A stretch of 64,000 nt of DNA from Owenia fusiformis. Its lineage: Eukaryota; Annelida; Polychaeta; Sabellida; Oweniidae. The stretch lies in the NCBI GenBank assembly GCA_903813345.2, contig CAIIXF020000011.1:7712571-7776570 (forward strand). Reading direction: 5' to 3'. A program made the translations under genes and the position numbers. Shown here one piece after another: positions 32,677-41,365 of the stretch. Positions within the stretch are counted from its first letter, which is position 1. Each line of letters begins with the position of its first letter. A model generated the notes under the pieces. That model ran no database searches, was not told the origin of the DNA, and worked only from the letters and a program-made list of their open reading frames with translations.

Positions 32677-34802
32677 TCTGAAAGGTAATTTGTTAATTTA
32701 GATTTGTTTTCTCTATTTGATAAAAAAGACTCCCAATTTTTTCCAATTGGTAAAATGGTTGAATTGGTAATTTCTGAGATGGTTTCATAAAATTTGGCTT
32801 GATCCCTAGACTGACGTTCGACTGATTTCATTGAAAGATCAAATTGGTGGTCAAAAATGATGTGGATTTCTTTAGGCAGATATTTCAGATAGAAATTAAG
32901 AATTTTATTCCTGTATAGATATTTTGCATACTCTAAAGCTGAGCTCTGACCAGATATTGGTGAACAGTGAATGAAAAACATGAAGTCAATGATAATGCAG
33001 TCAAATTGAAGTTTATTAATCAATTCAGAAAAAGCAAAAGGATATTTTGATTTCAGATATTGAGTAGTCAAAGATTTAACACCTTCATACTTAGAACCAT
33101 TTTGATTTGCAATCGCTAAAGGAAAAGAGGATGTTTGGCCTACAGATGTTGCTGCTGAATTAGTATTTTGAGAAAATAATATACGCTTCCGAAGAATAAT
33201 ATTTTGTTTCTTTAAATCTGAAATTTGTCTGTCTTTTTTTTTAATTTGTGGTTTACTAGTTTCTGAAAAGGTTGGGATTTTAAGAAGAGTTCTTGGGTTT
33301 GTTTTTTTATCATATGGATGAGTCAAAACTTGTGAAATTATAAAACTTTTGAATGATAGTTCACTTTTTTCATGAAAATTTAGGAAGAAATCAGTTTGAT
33401 CTACCGTGGCTTGAATTTCAGAAAAAAGGTGACAAAGCTTCAAAGTAGGTGATGTCGAAATTTTAAATATGGAATCCTGCTCCAATAAATTAAGCAAAAT
33501 TTTGGTGTTATTTTCCGTTTCTATTTTAATTGTTTCAAATTCATCATTAACTATGTTTGGGTCCTGATAACCGGGAACAAAAGAGAAAAGATTTTTCAAA
33601 ATAACTGTCCTTTCACGGATATAAGCGACATTGGTTTCTATAGAGGACTTACTTAGAGAAATAAATTGCTTCACATCTTTATTGATACACATCTCATGAC
33701 ATTCATCAAGCCCGACACTGGTAAAAGGGTTTCCAGAAATTGAAACTACAAAACCCCCATTTTCAAGATGACTAATAACAGATTTTGGAAATAACTTCAA
33801 ATCAACAAGGTGATGAGGGATGATCCGACTGTAGAACTTAGAATCATAAGTGAAAAACAAAGGAGACATTTTTCTTAAACAGTAATTTCTAAGATCAAAA
33901 TTACATGTTCTTATAGCAATATAAAAAGCAATATACAAAAAAAGATCTTGGTGAATAAATTGATGCCAAAACTTCCAGTTTTCATTTAACTCTGATAGTT
34001 GTGCAAAATAATCATAAAAAGCTGTCTCACTTGGGAAAATATTAGGATTGTCTGAAATAAAAACATTTAACTGAAATCTGAACATTGCTTCATATAGTTG
34101 CAAAAGAAAATTATGTGTTTTATCAAAGCTGGTAGCTGAAAGAACTGCAGCCGATGTGGCCCCCTTGTGAAAAAGATTAACAAATTCTTTGATACCACAT
34201 GAACTATAAAGTTTCATTAAAACACCTTGGAAAGTTTTTAAAGTGTGCCAATCACCTGGAAATGGTAGTACCCAAGAATATTGGTCAGGAGATTCTGCTT
34301 TCAATTTAATCAAATGGTCATATGTTTTTGCATCCCCTGCAACTATTAAATGCTTTAATGACTTTCCAATATCCATGCTAATGAAGAGTTTATTGAGCTG
34401 GTCACGAATAGTATCTATTTTGTCTGCATTTTCATCTGTAACTTCCAAATATAATATATGTGCAGGTTCAACAAAATTATCAGAATGAAGGTTTTTGAAG
34501 TATGACTTCAGGGTATCTACCGGTTTTGTGCTGTTTTTATCTAAAATAGCCTTTTTGTTATTAATGTGCTGAAACAACCTACTATTCAAAATATTCTTTG
34601 AATCAATTGACATTTGTGATACATTGAGGTCTTCAAATTGAATAAACAAAGTTGAAGCTTGTACTGATGGAACAATCATATCAGGAACAAAATATTCATT
34701 CAAGTTTGTCAAGTTTTTTTCAGGACATAATGGATCTAAATGCTCTTTCAGAAGTGCAAAATTTAAATGAATTGAGCAAATTAAAACCATCAGAAGAGCC
34801 AT
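32451..34802 (-). CDS. DUF6589/transposase-like core and nuclease N-terminal half
   Basis: Residues 152-161 read LIVAGDAKTY, 178-192 read VLPFPGDWHTLKTFQ, 236-242 read LYEAMFR and 364-372 read VGLDECHEM. This D...D/H...E spacing resembles the DUF6589 family of invertebrate repeat proteins and may be an RNase H-like transposase core; that last step is inference. A Lys-rich stretch lies at 520-542. From residue 590 a FEN/PIN-like N-terminal half begins, with IIIDFMFFIH (Asp 607) and IHIIFDHQFD (Asp 652) as metal ligands. The rest of the nuclease continues in the next frame, so the last ~55 residues here are out of the natural frame. The first ~25 residues also overlap the upstream gene in another frame. 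Confidence 0.72.
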   Translation of the reverse strand: MALLMVLICSIHLNFALLKEHLDPLCPEKNLTNLNEYFVPDMIVPSVQASTLFIQFEDLNVSQMSIDSKNILNSRLFQHINNKKAILDKNSTKPVDTLKSYFKNLHSDNFVEPAHILYLEVTDENADKIDTIRDQLNKLFISMDIGKSLKHLIVAGDAKTYDHLIKLKAESPDQYSWVLPFPGDWHTLKTFQGVLMKLYSSCGIKEFVNLFHKGATSAAVLSATSFDKTHNFLLQLYEAMFRFQLNVFISDNPNIFPSETAFYDYFAQLSELNENWKFWHQFIHQDLFLYIAFYIAIRTCNFDLRNYCLRKMSPLFFTYDSKFYSRIIPHHLVDLKLFPKSVISHLENGGFVVSISGNPFTSVGLDECHEMCINKDVKQFISLSKSSIETNVAYIRERTVILKNLFSFVPGYQDPNIVNDEFETIKIETENNTKILLNLLEQDSIFKISTSPTLKLCHLFSEIQATVDQTDFFLNFHEKSELSFKSFIISQVLTHPYDKKTNPRTLLKIPTFSETSKPQIKKKDRQISDLKKQNIILRKRILFSQNTNSAATSVGQTSSFPLAIANQNGSKYEGVKSLTTQYLKSKYPFAFSELINKLQFDCIIIDFMFFIHCSPISGQSSALEYAKYLYRNKILNFYLKYLPKEIHIIFDHQFDLSMKSVERQSRDQAKFYETISEITNSTILPIGKNWESFLSNRENKSKLTNYLSECLLKIHINSSKQFFMFTSGGFQNVYHSFYASMTNIFPETLRRQTVECGFIHFIQNALISLFILQIQIRIKLAYL

Positions 34803-36234
34803 TGGAATATTTAGATAAAGCCTCAGAAATAAGTAATGGCATGGGTTTAGAGCAAAACCTGTTTACTGTAAAGAGGATTGCACTTACAAATCCAAGTCTA
34901 CTCATTAGTCTTGATCTATTATAAATATTTTCTTTTGGATAAAGTGGTTTCAAAAATGTTTCATTCCATTTAAAATCAGATTGATTCAAAAGCTTCAATT
35001 CACTTTCAGTACATGCTACTCTGTAAAGGAAGTTCCACATTACAGGATCAATATCCTCTGATATAAATTGCATGAGGTTAATATTTTTTAGATCATAAGG
35101 TTTATTTGCTATTTTTTGTGCATTGCGAATGATACGTGAAGACAAGATATCACTTGCTTTTTGAAGAATTTGCTCTTCATCTTCTAAAGAAGTATGATCA
35201 CCTAGGCCTATATTATGATTAGGAGTTGGATTAGTCAATGTCAGTGCTTTTATGAGTAACAATGTCGGGTCAATTCCACTTTGCTTCAAAACAGAACCTA
35301 ATCTTGGTTGACCTTCTACTGATATTATGTCAAATCTAATCAAAAATGAGAGTTGTTTGAATAATTCAGTTTGTGAAAGTCTAATTTTATCTACATCACA
35401 GATTTGTTCAGAGGATAAACATGAATGGCCCTCATTAACATACTTTGTATAAAGTTCATACAAATGTGATGTTAAGAAACACTTAGAATTATTGAAACCA
35501 TCTTGAATGAAGACCTTGAGCTTTGAAATGGCTTGATTGAGAATGACTAAATGTTCTCTAGAATGAGAGGCAGTTGACTGGGTGGTGACAGACCTGGGTT
35601 TATTTGTAAATGAGCTGGTATTTACAAAAACACTATACTCTTTAAAACAATTCATGCAGATTTTAGAATTATCTGTTAATTTGCATGTTGTTGATTTTGA
35701 CTGTTCTTCTAAAAACTGTTTAACTGAATCCAATTTATGACATAAATGTGATTTTGAATTGTGAGCCAAATGTGTGCCACAAAGAAAACAATTAGAGCTT
35801 GAGTACAAATAAAAAGATTGAAAATGTTTTTTGCATAAAGGGAGTGGTTCATTGAGATCTCTGGCAGGGTCTAGTGGAATAGAAAAACAATCAACAAAAG
35901 CATGTGGATTAATCTGACACTGTTTATAATTTTCCTCATTACACAAGTTAAATTGAGATAGAGTACAGGAAACTAGCTCATTCCTGATATGAGCTTCTTT
36001 TGAACATCTGACTTTACATTTATAGCATATACAATCTGTAACACTCAAAGTTGGATATTTAGTTTTAATAAAATTTAAAGTAGTTTGGTTAATTTCATTT
36101 CCTAAAAGTTGTTTAATATGCCAAAACCTAAAAGATGTTGTCTGACATATACTGCACTTTTTGAAACAATTCCTGCCAGGATGTACTGATGAAGCTCTGA
36201 TAAATGAATTTTGCTGTTTTTTCATTCCACCCAT
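34720..36234 (-). CDS. Cys-rich zinc-module N-terminal part of the transposon protein
   Basis: The frame follows the ubiquitin-like Gly-Gly directly: its first residues are MGGMKKQQ. Residues 23-76 hold CFKKCSICQ then CICYKCKVRC, a paired-Cys zinc module with a helix between. A second set follows near 133-200 (LCKKHFQ, CFLCGT, HLCHK, ICMNC). The remainder is helical, with RLGFVSAILFTVNRFC and NLLNSFKFCTSERAF near the end, as in DUF6589-type proteins. The frame stops beside a run of seven A (34,714-34,720), after which the sequence continues in the frame of the next entry. It has no signal peptide. The likely role is DNA binding for the transposase; this is inference from the zinc module and neighbours. 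Confidence 0.7.
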   Translation of the reverse strand: MGGMKKQQNSFIRASSVHPGRNCFKKCSICQTTSFRFWHIKQLLGNEINQTTLNFIKTKYPTLSVTDCICYKCKVRCSKEAHIRNELVSCTLSQFNLCNEENYKQCQINPHAFVDCFSIPLDPARDLNEPLPLCKKHFQSFYLYSSSNCFLCGTHLAHNSKSHLCHKLDSVKQFLEEQSKSTTCKLTDNSKICMNCFKEYSVFVNTSSFTNKPRSVTTQSTASHSREHLVILNQAISKLKVFIQDGFNNSKCFLTSHLYELYTKYVNEGHSCLSSEQICDVDKIRLSQTELFKQLSFLIRFDIISVEGQPRLGSVLKQSGIDPTLLLIKALTLTNPTPNHNIGLGDHTSLEDEEQILQKASDILSSRIIRNAQKIANKPYDLKNINLMQFISEDIDPVMWNFLYRVACTESELKLLNQSDFKWNETFLKPLYPKENIYNRSRLMSRLGFVSAILFTVNRFCSKPMPLLISEALSKYSNGSSDGFNLLNSFKFCTSERAFRSIMS

Positions 36235-36444
36235 TCCAGGAATGAATATTTCAACAGAAGTAATAAAACAAATATCAATGGTTTCTTAATCAGTTAAAAG
36301 TCTTCCTGTAAGCAATCTTAGACTAAAATGTGTTTGAATACCAAATTCACAAACAATTCTGGATTTCAAATGTTTAACCAAGATCAAATTAGTTGGAAAA
36401 TTCATGCTAAAATCAATCCCAAATGATTTTATATGAAGTAAATA
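36226..36444 (-). other. Ubiquitin-like domain ending in Gly-Gly
   Basis: Read on the minus strand, about 72 residues align with ubiquitin (76). YLLHIKSF matches strand 1, LVKHLKSRIVCEFGI matches ENVKAKIQDKEGI, and SLRLLTGRLLTD matches QRLIFAGKQLED. After one TAA come ETIDICF and SVEIFIPGMGG, matching STLHLVLRLRGG. The next residue is Met, and the zinc module starts 2-10 residues on. The stop lies between the G-x-x-L-x-D turn and the last strand, so the upstream frame ends inside the domain. The two flanking frames are in the same phase. Ubiquitin-like domains with a Gly-Gly inside a longer chain are normally cut by deubiquitinase-like proteases; use here is inference. Confidence 0.72.
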
Positions 36445-38712
36445 AGATGGTTCCGAGGATTTGTTTGTATTGTTGGGTAAATAAATATCAGGTGAAGGAT
36501 TATTGGGTGAAGGAGAGTTGGGTAAAGAATTGCTGGGTGAAGGAGTGTTGGGTGAAGAATTGCTTTGTGAAGAATGGCTCGGTGAAGAATTGCTTGGTGA
36601 AGAATGGCTGGGTGGAGGATTGTTAGATGAATAATTGCTGGGTGAAGGATTGCTTGGTGGTGAATTGCTGGGTGAAGGAGTGGTGGGCCAAGAATTGCTC
36701 AGTTGAGGGTTGATGGATGAAGAATTGCTTTGTATATGATTGATTGGTGAAGAATTGCTAGGTGAAGTATTGTTGGGTGAAGGATCACTGGGTGAAGAAT
36801 ATATTGTTGAAAGATTGCTGGGTAAATGAGTGTTAGGTGAAGTAGTATCTGGTGATGAATTGCTTAGTGAAGGAGCATTGGGTGATGAATTGCTTAGTGA
36901 AGGAGTGTCAGGTGATGAATTGCTTGGTGAAGGAGTGTCTGGTGATGAATTGCTTGGTGACGGAGTGTCGGATGATGAACTGCTTAGTGAAGGAGTGTCT
37001 GGTGATGAATTGCTTGGTGAAGGAGTGTCAGGTGATGATTTGCTTGGTGAAGGAGTGTTGGGTGATGATTTGCTTGGTGAAGGAGTGTCTGGTGATGAAT
37101 TGCTTGGTGAAGGAGTGTTGGGTGATGAATTGCTTGATGAAGGAGTGTTGGGTGAATAATTGCTGGGTGAAGGATTGTTTGTTGGTGAATTGCTGGGTGA
37201 AGGTGGATTGTTGGGTGATTGATTGCTTGGTGAAAGATTGCTTGGTGAAGGATCGCTTGGTGGTGAATTGCTAGGTGAAGGTGGATTGTCGGGTGATGAA
37301 TTGCTTGGTGAAAGAGTGTTGTGTGAATAATTGCTTGGTGAAAGATTGCTTGGTGGTGAATTGCTGGGTGAAGGTGGATTGTCGGGTTGTGAATTGCTTG
37401 GTGAAGGAGTGTTGGGTGAATAATTGCTTGGTGAAGGATTGCTGGGTGAAGGATTGCTTGGTGGTGAATTGCTGGGGGAAGGATCGTTGGGTGATGATTG
37501 GCTGGCTGAAGGATCACACCACTGAGGTGTCTTTGATGTTGGTGCATAATGTGTGACAAAAGTGGAAGGTATACAACTTCTCATGCTAAATGATGAGCTA
37601 CATGTAGGCATTTTCCTTCTCATTGGGATTCTGGTATTGAACGAATCTTGTCTTGTTGGTGAAATCTTGTTGGATGGTGGCATTGAGCTAGATGTTGCTT
37701 TTAAATTTTTTTTTTCCTGAGATTTTACTTTCATTTTATGTTTTTTGTTTCTTTTGCCAGAAGACTGAAGCCTGTTGGGTTTAGGTAATGAATCATTCTC
37801 TGTTATATTGCTAAAAATGTCAAATTTGTTTGATACTTCAAGTGCTTTTGCAGCTCTACATGTATGATATGGACATGTGGCATGTAGGCACTGCCGAGGT
37901 GTGTATGAATATTCAGAATGGTTTGTCTTTAATGGAACTTCAGTTGTGTATTTATGAACAGTTGAATTGTATCTGGCATGTCTGGGCTTCTTAGTTTTCC
38001 TTTCAGGTTTTTTTGAGGGGGGATTGATTGTGAAATGAAGGAGCGGTCCATTGACAGGGGGGAGAGGGGGAAATCCTTCAATATCAAAAGGGTCTACATG
38101 TAGATTGAGATTTTCTTGAGATTTACTGTTCTCAACTTTCAACTTCAAAAACATTGATTTGATAATATTCTCAAAAAATATTTTTGACCCTTCAGGCACA
38201 AAATGGTGCCCATCTCTTGCAAAATAGCCAGGAATGATGTCGTTCTTCTCACAATCCCAAAAGAGGTCAAAATTTGGAATAAAATAAACATTTTGAAAAC
38301 TAGTTTCCAATGTTTTCGAAGTTCGGTCAAAATTGCGTGAGACATTGTTTTGATGTAAAATATCACGATTTGAAGTGATTCCATACTGGTCTTCACCTCT
38401 AGGAATTTGCCCAGAAATAAAAATGGTTAGATCTGGATTTAATCTTTGAGCTCTCTCGATAGCTGAAAATAGGTCTTCACTGAGAAGATCAGGGTCAAAA
38501 TGGTTACTCAGATCATTTGTTCCACCATGAATTACCAGCACGTCACTGGTGTTTACAGCTTTAGAGAAAACTGGATTATACATTATCTCTGCAAGCCTTT
38601 GGCCTGGAAGAGAATGAACATTTCCAATTGAACTGTCAAAGAGTTTGATCATTGAATCCCCCACTACACTAACACGATACTGGGAGGATATTTCTTTTGC
38701 AATAGACAACAT
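36286..38712 (-). CDS. SGNH-hydrolase-like protein with long Ser/Pro repeat
   Basis: Near the N-terminus, VSVVGDSM holds block I (Gly-Asp-Ser), SLPGQ the block II Gly, IHGGTND block III (Gly-x-Asn-Asp) and FARDGHHF block V (Asp-x-x-His). This is a complete SGNH (GDSL-type) esterase/acetylhydrolase signature over about 200 residues. A linker with Cys-His residues (CLHATCPYHTC) and basic patches follows. Then come about 350 residues of 10-residue repeats of the type PSPSNSSPDT. The C-terminus enters the ubiquitin-like domain and stops inside it. I chose the ATG at 38,712; upstream is a pyrimidine tract and AG, so a 5' noncoding exon is likely. SGNH domains also occur in ORF1 of some LINEs, but no reverse transcriptase is near. 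Substrate unknown. Confidence 0.75.
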   Translation of the reverse strand: MLSIAKEISSQYRVSVVGDSMIKLFDSSIGNVHSLPGQRLAEIMYNPVFSKAVNTSDVLVIHGGTNDLSNHFDPDLLSEDLFSAIERAQRLNPDLTIFISGQIPRGEDQYGITSNRDILHQNNVSRNFDRTSKTLETSFQNVYFIPNFDLFWDCEKNDIIPGYFARDGHHFVPEGSKIFFENIIKSMFLKLKVENSKSQENLNLHVDPFDIEGFPPLPPVNGPLLHFTINPPSKKPERKTKKPRHARYNSTVHKYTTEVPLKTNHSEYSYTPRQCLHATCPYHTCRAAKALEVSNKFDIFSNITENDSLPKPNRLQSSGKRNKKHKMKVKSQEKKNLKATSSSMPPSNKISPTRQDSFNTRIPMRRKMPTCSSSFSMRSCIPSTFVTHYAPTSKTPQWCDPSASQSSPNDPSPSNSPPSNPSPSNPSPSNYSPNTPSPSNSQPDNPPSPSNSPPSNLSPSNYSHNTLSPSNSSPDNPPSPSNSPPSDPSPSNLSPSNQSPNNPPSPSNSPTNNPSPSNYSPNTPSSSNSSPNTPSPSNSSPDTPSPSKSSPNTPSPSKSSPDTPSPSNSSPDTPSLSSSSSDTPSPSNSSPDTPSPSNSSPDTPSLSNSSPNAPSLSNSSPDTTSPNTHLPSNLSTIYSSPSDPSPNNTSPSNSSPINHIQSNSSSINPQLSNSWPTTPSPSNSPPSNPSPSNYSSNNPPPSHSSPSNSSPSHSSQSNSSPNTPSPSNSLPNSPSPNNPSPDIYLPNNTNKSSEPSYLLHIKSFGIDFSMNFPTNLILVKHLKSRIVCEFGIQTHFSLRLLTGRLLTD
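36470..37545 (-). repeat. 30-bp coding minisatellite (Ser/Pro/Asn repeat)
   Basis: Units such as TTGGGTGATGAATTGCTTGG recur about every 30 bp and encode ten-residue repeats of the form PSPSNSSPDT on the minus strand. The phase is kept throughout, which argues for past selection on the frame. Open frames on the plus strand here are mirror artefacts. Confidence 0.9.
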
Positions 38713-38745
38713 TTTGGAATCTAACAAGATGAGGAAGAAGAAGAA
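38713..38745 (-). promoter_or_regulatory. Probable 3' splice site before the SGNH start codon
   Basis: The minus strand reads TTCTTCTTCTTCCTCATCTT, then GTTAG, eight bases before the ATG at 38,712. A pyrimidine tract and AG so near the ATG suggest that translation starts just inside a second exon. No donor was assigned. Confidence 0.5.
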
Positions 38746-39839
38746 GATAAGGTCAAAAACAGGGAGTAAAGTTGGCTGAGAATGAAAACCTAGCTGTCTG
38801 CAGAGTGGAAGCTTCAGAGAGAAAGAAAAAAAGCAGATGTAAAACCTAATTTCATTGGCTGCTTTTTTTTACAAGAATTTTACAAATTGTAGAACTTACG
38901 TGTAAATTAGTCTGATAGAAGGCCTGGTCCTCGTATTTGGTATATTCAAATGATCCATTTGGTCAGAGAAGAGCATCTTATATGTGGGACAGCCATCTCA
39001 GCAGATTGGAATGTTCAAGATCACGACCTGTCAATCATCCGATCATCTCTCCGATTTGGAATTTCTAAATTCAGATTCTTTGAATCGCATAAGTCACATT
39101 GATATAAATTAGACACTCATATATTGTGTGGGATGTTTGACTAAACTTTCCACATGTAAAATGATGTAGTCTCTGCATAATAAACGAGGTATAAGTCCTA
39201 TATTGAATGTCTCAAAAGAAAGCAAGAAAAAACTTTTGAACGCACGTTAGATTTCAATATTGAACTTCCACTTCCGGTTGGGCCACAGATTGAGCCAACG
39301 AATATGTAATTGTTATTTATATTCTCAGGGTTTTTGTGACAGTATATCACGCTTTTATCTAAAATATTGTTTGCCTAAAAGAGTTAAATAAATTAGTGCC
39401 CTCTAAAAGTACAAAATATGCGAATATGTTGACCTAGATTCGATTGGTTTTAATAAAACGACACATTATTAATTTCTCACTCTGTAACTCGGCAGAGGTC
39501 AAGACAGGATTCCTTATTTTGGTCAATTCTTTCAAAAATATAGCATCATACATCACAAAACTATACATTTCTCTAAATGAGAATATTGTCTCCAGCTGTA
39601 GATTGATATAAGTATGCATTCATCAGTTTTATTATGACATATATATGTTGGAAGTGATGACACCAAGTTTTAGATTAAATGACAAATCTGACGTCAAAAC
39701 GAAATCAATATTTTTTAGAAATATGTAACATCTTTTTCGGATTAAGTTTGATTATGTCTAAAAACGATTTATTCTAGAAAAAAATAGCCAAATTAGTGTA
39801 AAAAAGATTAAAGTTACTACATATGAAATTTTAGGCCGA
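38746..39839. other. 5' flank of the element B coding stretch
   Basis: It probably holds the promoter and a noncoding first exon, but I cannot place either. No domain-bearing frame is seen. Confidence 0.4.
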
Positions 39840-40390
39840 TTTATGAAAAATCAACAAATTGTTACAGTTTTATGTCAAAGTGTTACGTAACCAAAAACAG
39901 CGTGGCAATCAAAACAAAACACGTCGTAGGGAATGAAGTCAATTTGCTTTCGTGATTTGAATGATAATATCTCAGTATTTCCTTATAACATTTATTTCTC
40001 GAAATTGCATTATCTTAAACCCAAGAATAAATACAACAAATTGTGAAAATTTAAGGAACATTGAGAACTCACTTGTAAAACTGAAGGCAATTATATTACC
40101 GTACACGTAATTCGTAAACTTCTTCATGACGACATAAGCTTAAAAAATGGCCATTTTCAAAAAGGGACTCAACTAACTTTGAGATTTACGGAAACCTCAT
40201 AAAATTAATTTTAAATTCCTGATTTTTTCAAATAAATTAAACCACATATAGGAGTCAATATTCAGAGAGTTTTGTAAAAAAATATTCAAAAATGTATGAT
40301 CGTTACAGTTTTTGCTGAAATGTTGAAAAATTAAGATTTATTTTGTCCAAAAAAAGTTCATCGGCCGGCGCAACTTTTCTACATCAAATT
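39840..40390. repeat. Right subterminal degenerate repeats of element B
   Basis: TTGTTACAGTTTTATG (near 39,857) and TCGTTACAGTTTTTGC (near 40,301) match the phrases in the left end. They lie in the same, not opposite, orientation. A weaker unit lies near 40,080, giving spacing of about 220 bp as on the left. Confidence 0.55.
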
Positions 40391-40621
40391 CTATTCAATG
40401 AGTAATTTAATTTAATTGACTCTGCAGATCTAGATAAAATCTACCATCCCACCAAATATCATGAAGATATGCAAGAATATGAATGCGTACGAGCCGTTCA
40501 ACTTTTCATGTATACACTGATTTTAATTTTCTTGAGAATGCCGTCATAGAATATAGTCCCGCGGAAGACCACTAACTTTTTTTTAATAATCACCGCTTTT
40601 GTGCCGTCGGCCTCCTAGCTG

Positions 40622-40828
40622 TTAGTGAGATGATTAAGGATTCATTTTTTCCTACCAAGGACTTGTCGATTGGTCATTTTATTCGTGAGATATAGAGTAT
40701 ATAATTTGTAGGATTTGTTGCAAAGCTCTGATGTAAATTGCGCTCTAGACGAAAGGTCAATTTTCGGATCGGTCTTACGTTACACAGATAGGAGCATGCT
40801 TGCTTTTGGGCAACGTGTAAAGATATTT
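40622..40828 (+). repeat. ~188-bp satellite, block 4
   Basis: The monomer cut by element B resumes with TTAGTGAGATG and runs to the next insertion. Confidence 0.9.
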
Positions 40829-41365
40829 ATCCCATGGTTGCAAGGATATAGATCGAATATCACATGAAGATATATTTGATATGTGGATCAAGATATCATA
40901 TTTTAGCAAAAAATTCACAAACCATCGAATATCACTTTTAAACTATCGAATATCACGTGTTAGAAAGTGATATTCGATGGTTTGAAAAGTGATATTCGAT
41001 GGTTTGAAAAGTGATATTCGATGGTTTCGAATTTTTTCAAATTTTTTTTTACATTTTTTAATTATTTTCAAAAATATTTCAAAAAAATTCAAAATTTCAA
41101 AAATAATTTCAACATTTTTTCACATTTTTTTTTTATTTTTTTTCATTTTTTCAAAATTTTTCTCAAATTATATTTTTCAACTTTTTTCGCTGATGATGAT
41201 TTTCCATGGGATAAACGGACAATCCTATGGTTTTTCAAAAATATCAATTATATCCACTCATGGATACAAATATCTTCACTCATTCGCTGCGCTCACTCAT
41301 GAAGATATCAATATCCATTCATGGATATAAATGATAATTTTTCAAAACCATAGGATATTCCTATA
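40829..41365. mobile_element. ~540-bp insertion with GATATTCGATGG repeats
   Basis: The satellite is interrupted between two ATATTT words (40,823 and 41,366), a candidate 6-bp duplication. Inside are three direct and two inverted copies of GTGATATTCGATGGTTTGAA (40,930-41,035). These are followed by a TTTTTCA-rich stretch and ATCCATTCATGGATAT palindromes. The 93-113-codon frames (Phe/Lys/Ile-rich) are low-complexity artefacts. Confidence 0.7.

Larger units (their letters stand above)
26896..40621 (-). mobile_element. 13.7-kb DNA transposon 'B' with SGNH, ubiquitin-like, nuclease and CXC parts
   Basis: It splits a satellite monomer exactly: the left flank ends GATAATTA and the right flank begins TTAGTGAGATG, so TTA is duplicated (26,893-26,895 and 40,622-40,624). 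The ends read CAGTCTGTCGGCC and GGCCTCCTAGCTG, that is CAG...CTG with a short, imperfect inverted repeat. Degenerate ~225-bp repeats lie inside both ends. Four minus-strand frames fill 31.56-38.71 kb. A 3-bp duplication suits the CACTA or Harbinger groups, but the gene content fits neither as usually described. No capsid, envelope, polymerase or integrase is seen. The coding stretch is interrupted by one stop and two frame changes. Confidence 0.82.

Noticed and set aside
36830-37274. Plus-strand frames of 109-140 codons opposite the Ser/Pro repeat
   Set aside because: They are mirror readings of an in-frame 30-bp coding repeat on the minus strand.
36286-38712. SGNH protein as LINE ORF1
   Set aside because: Some LINEs do carry an esterase in ORF1, but there is no reverse transcriptase, no poly(A) end and no LINE-type duplication here, and the frame leads directly into the zinc and nuclease part.
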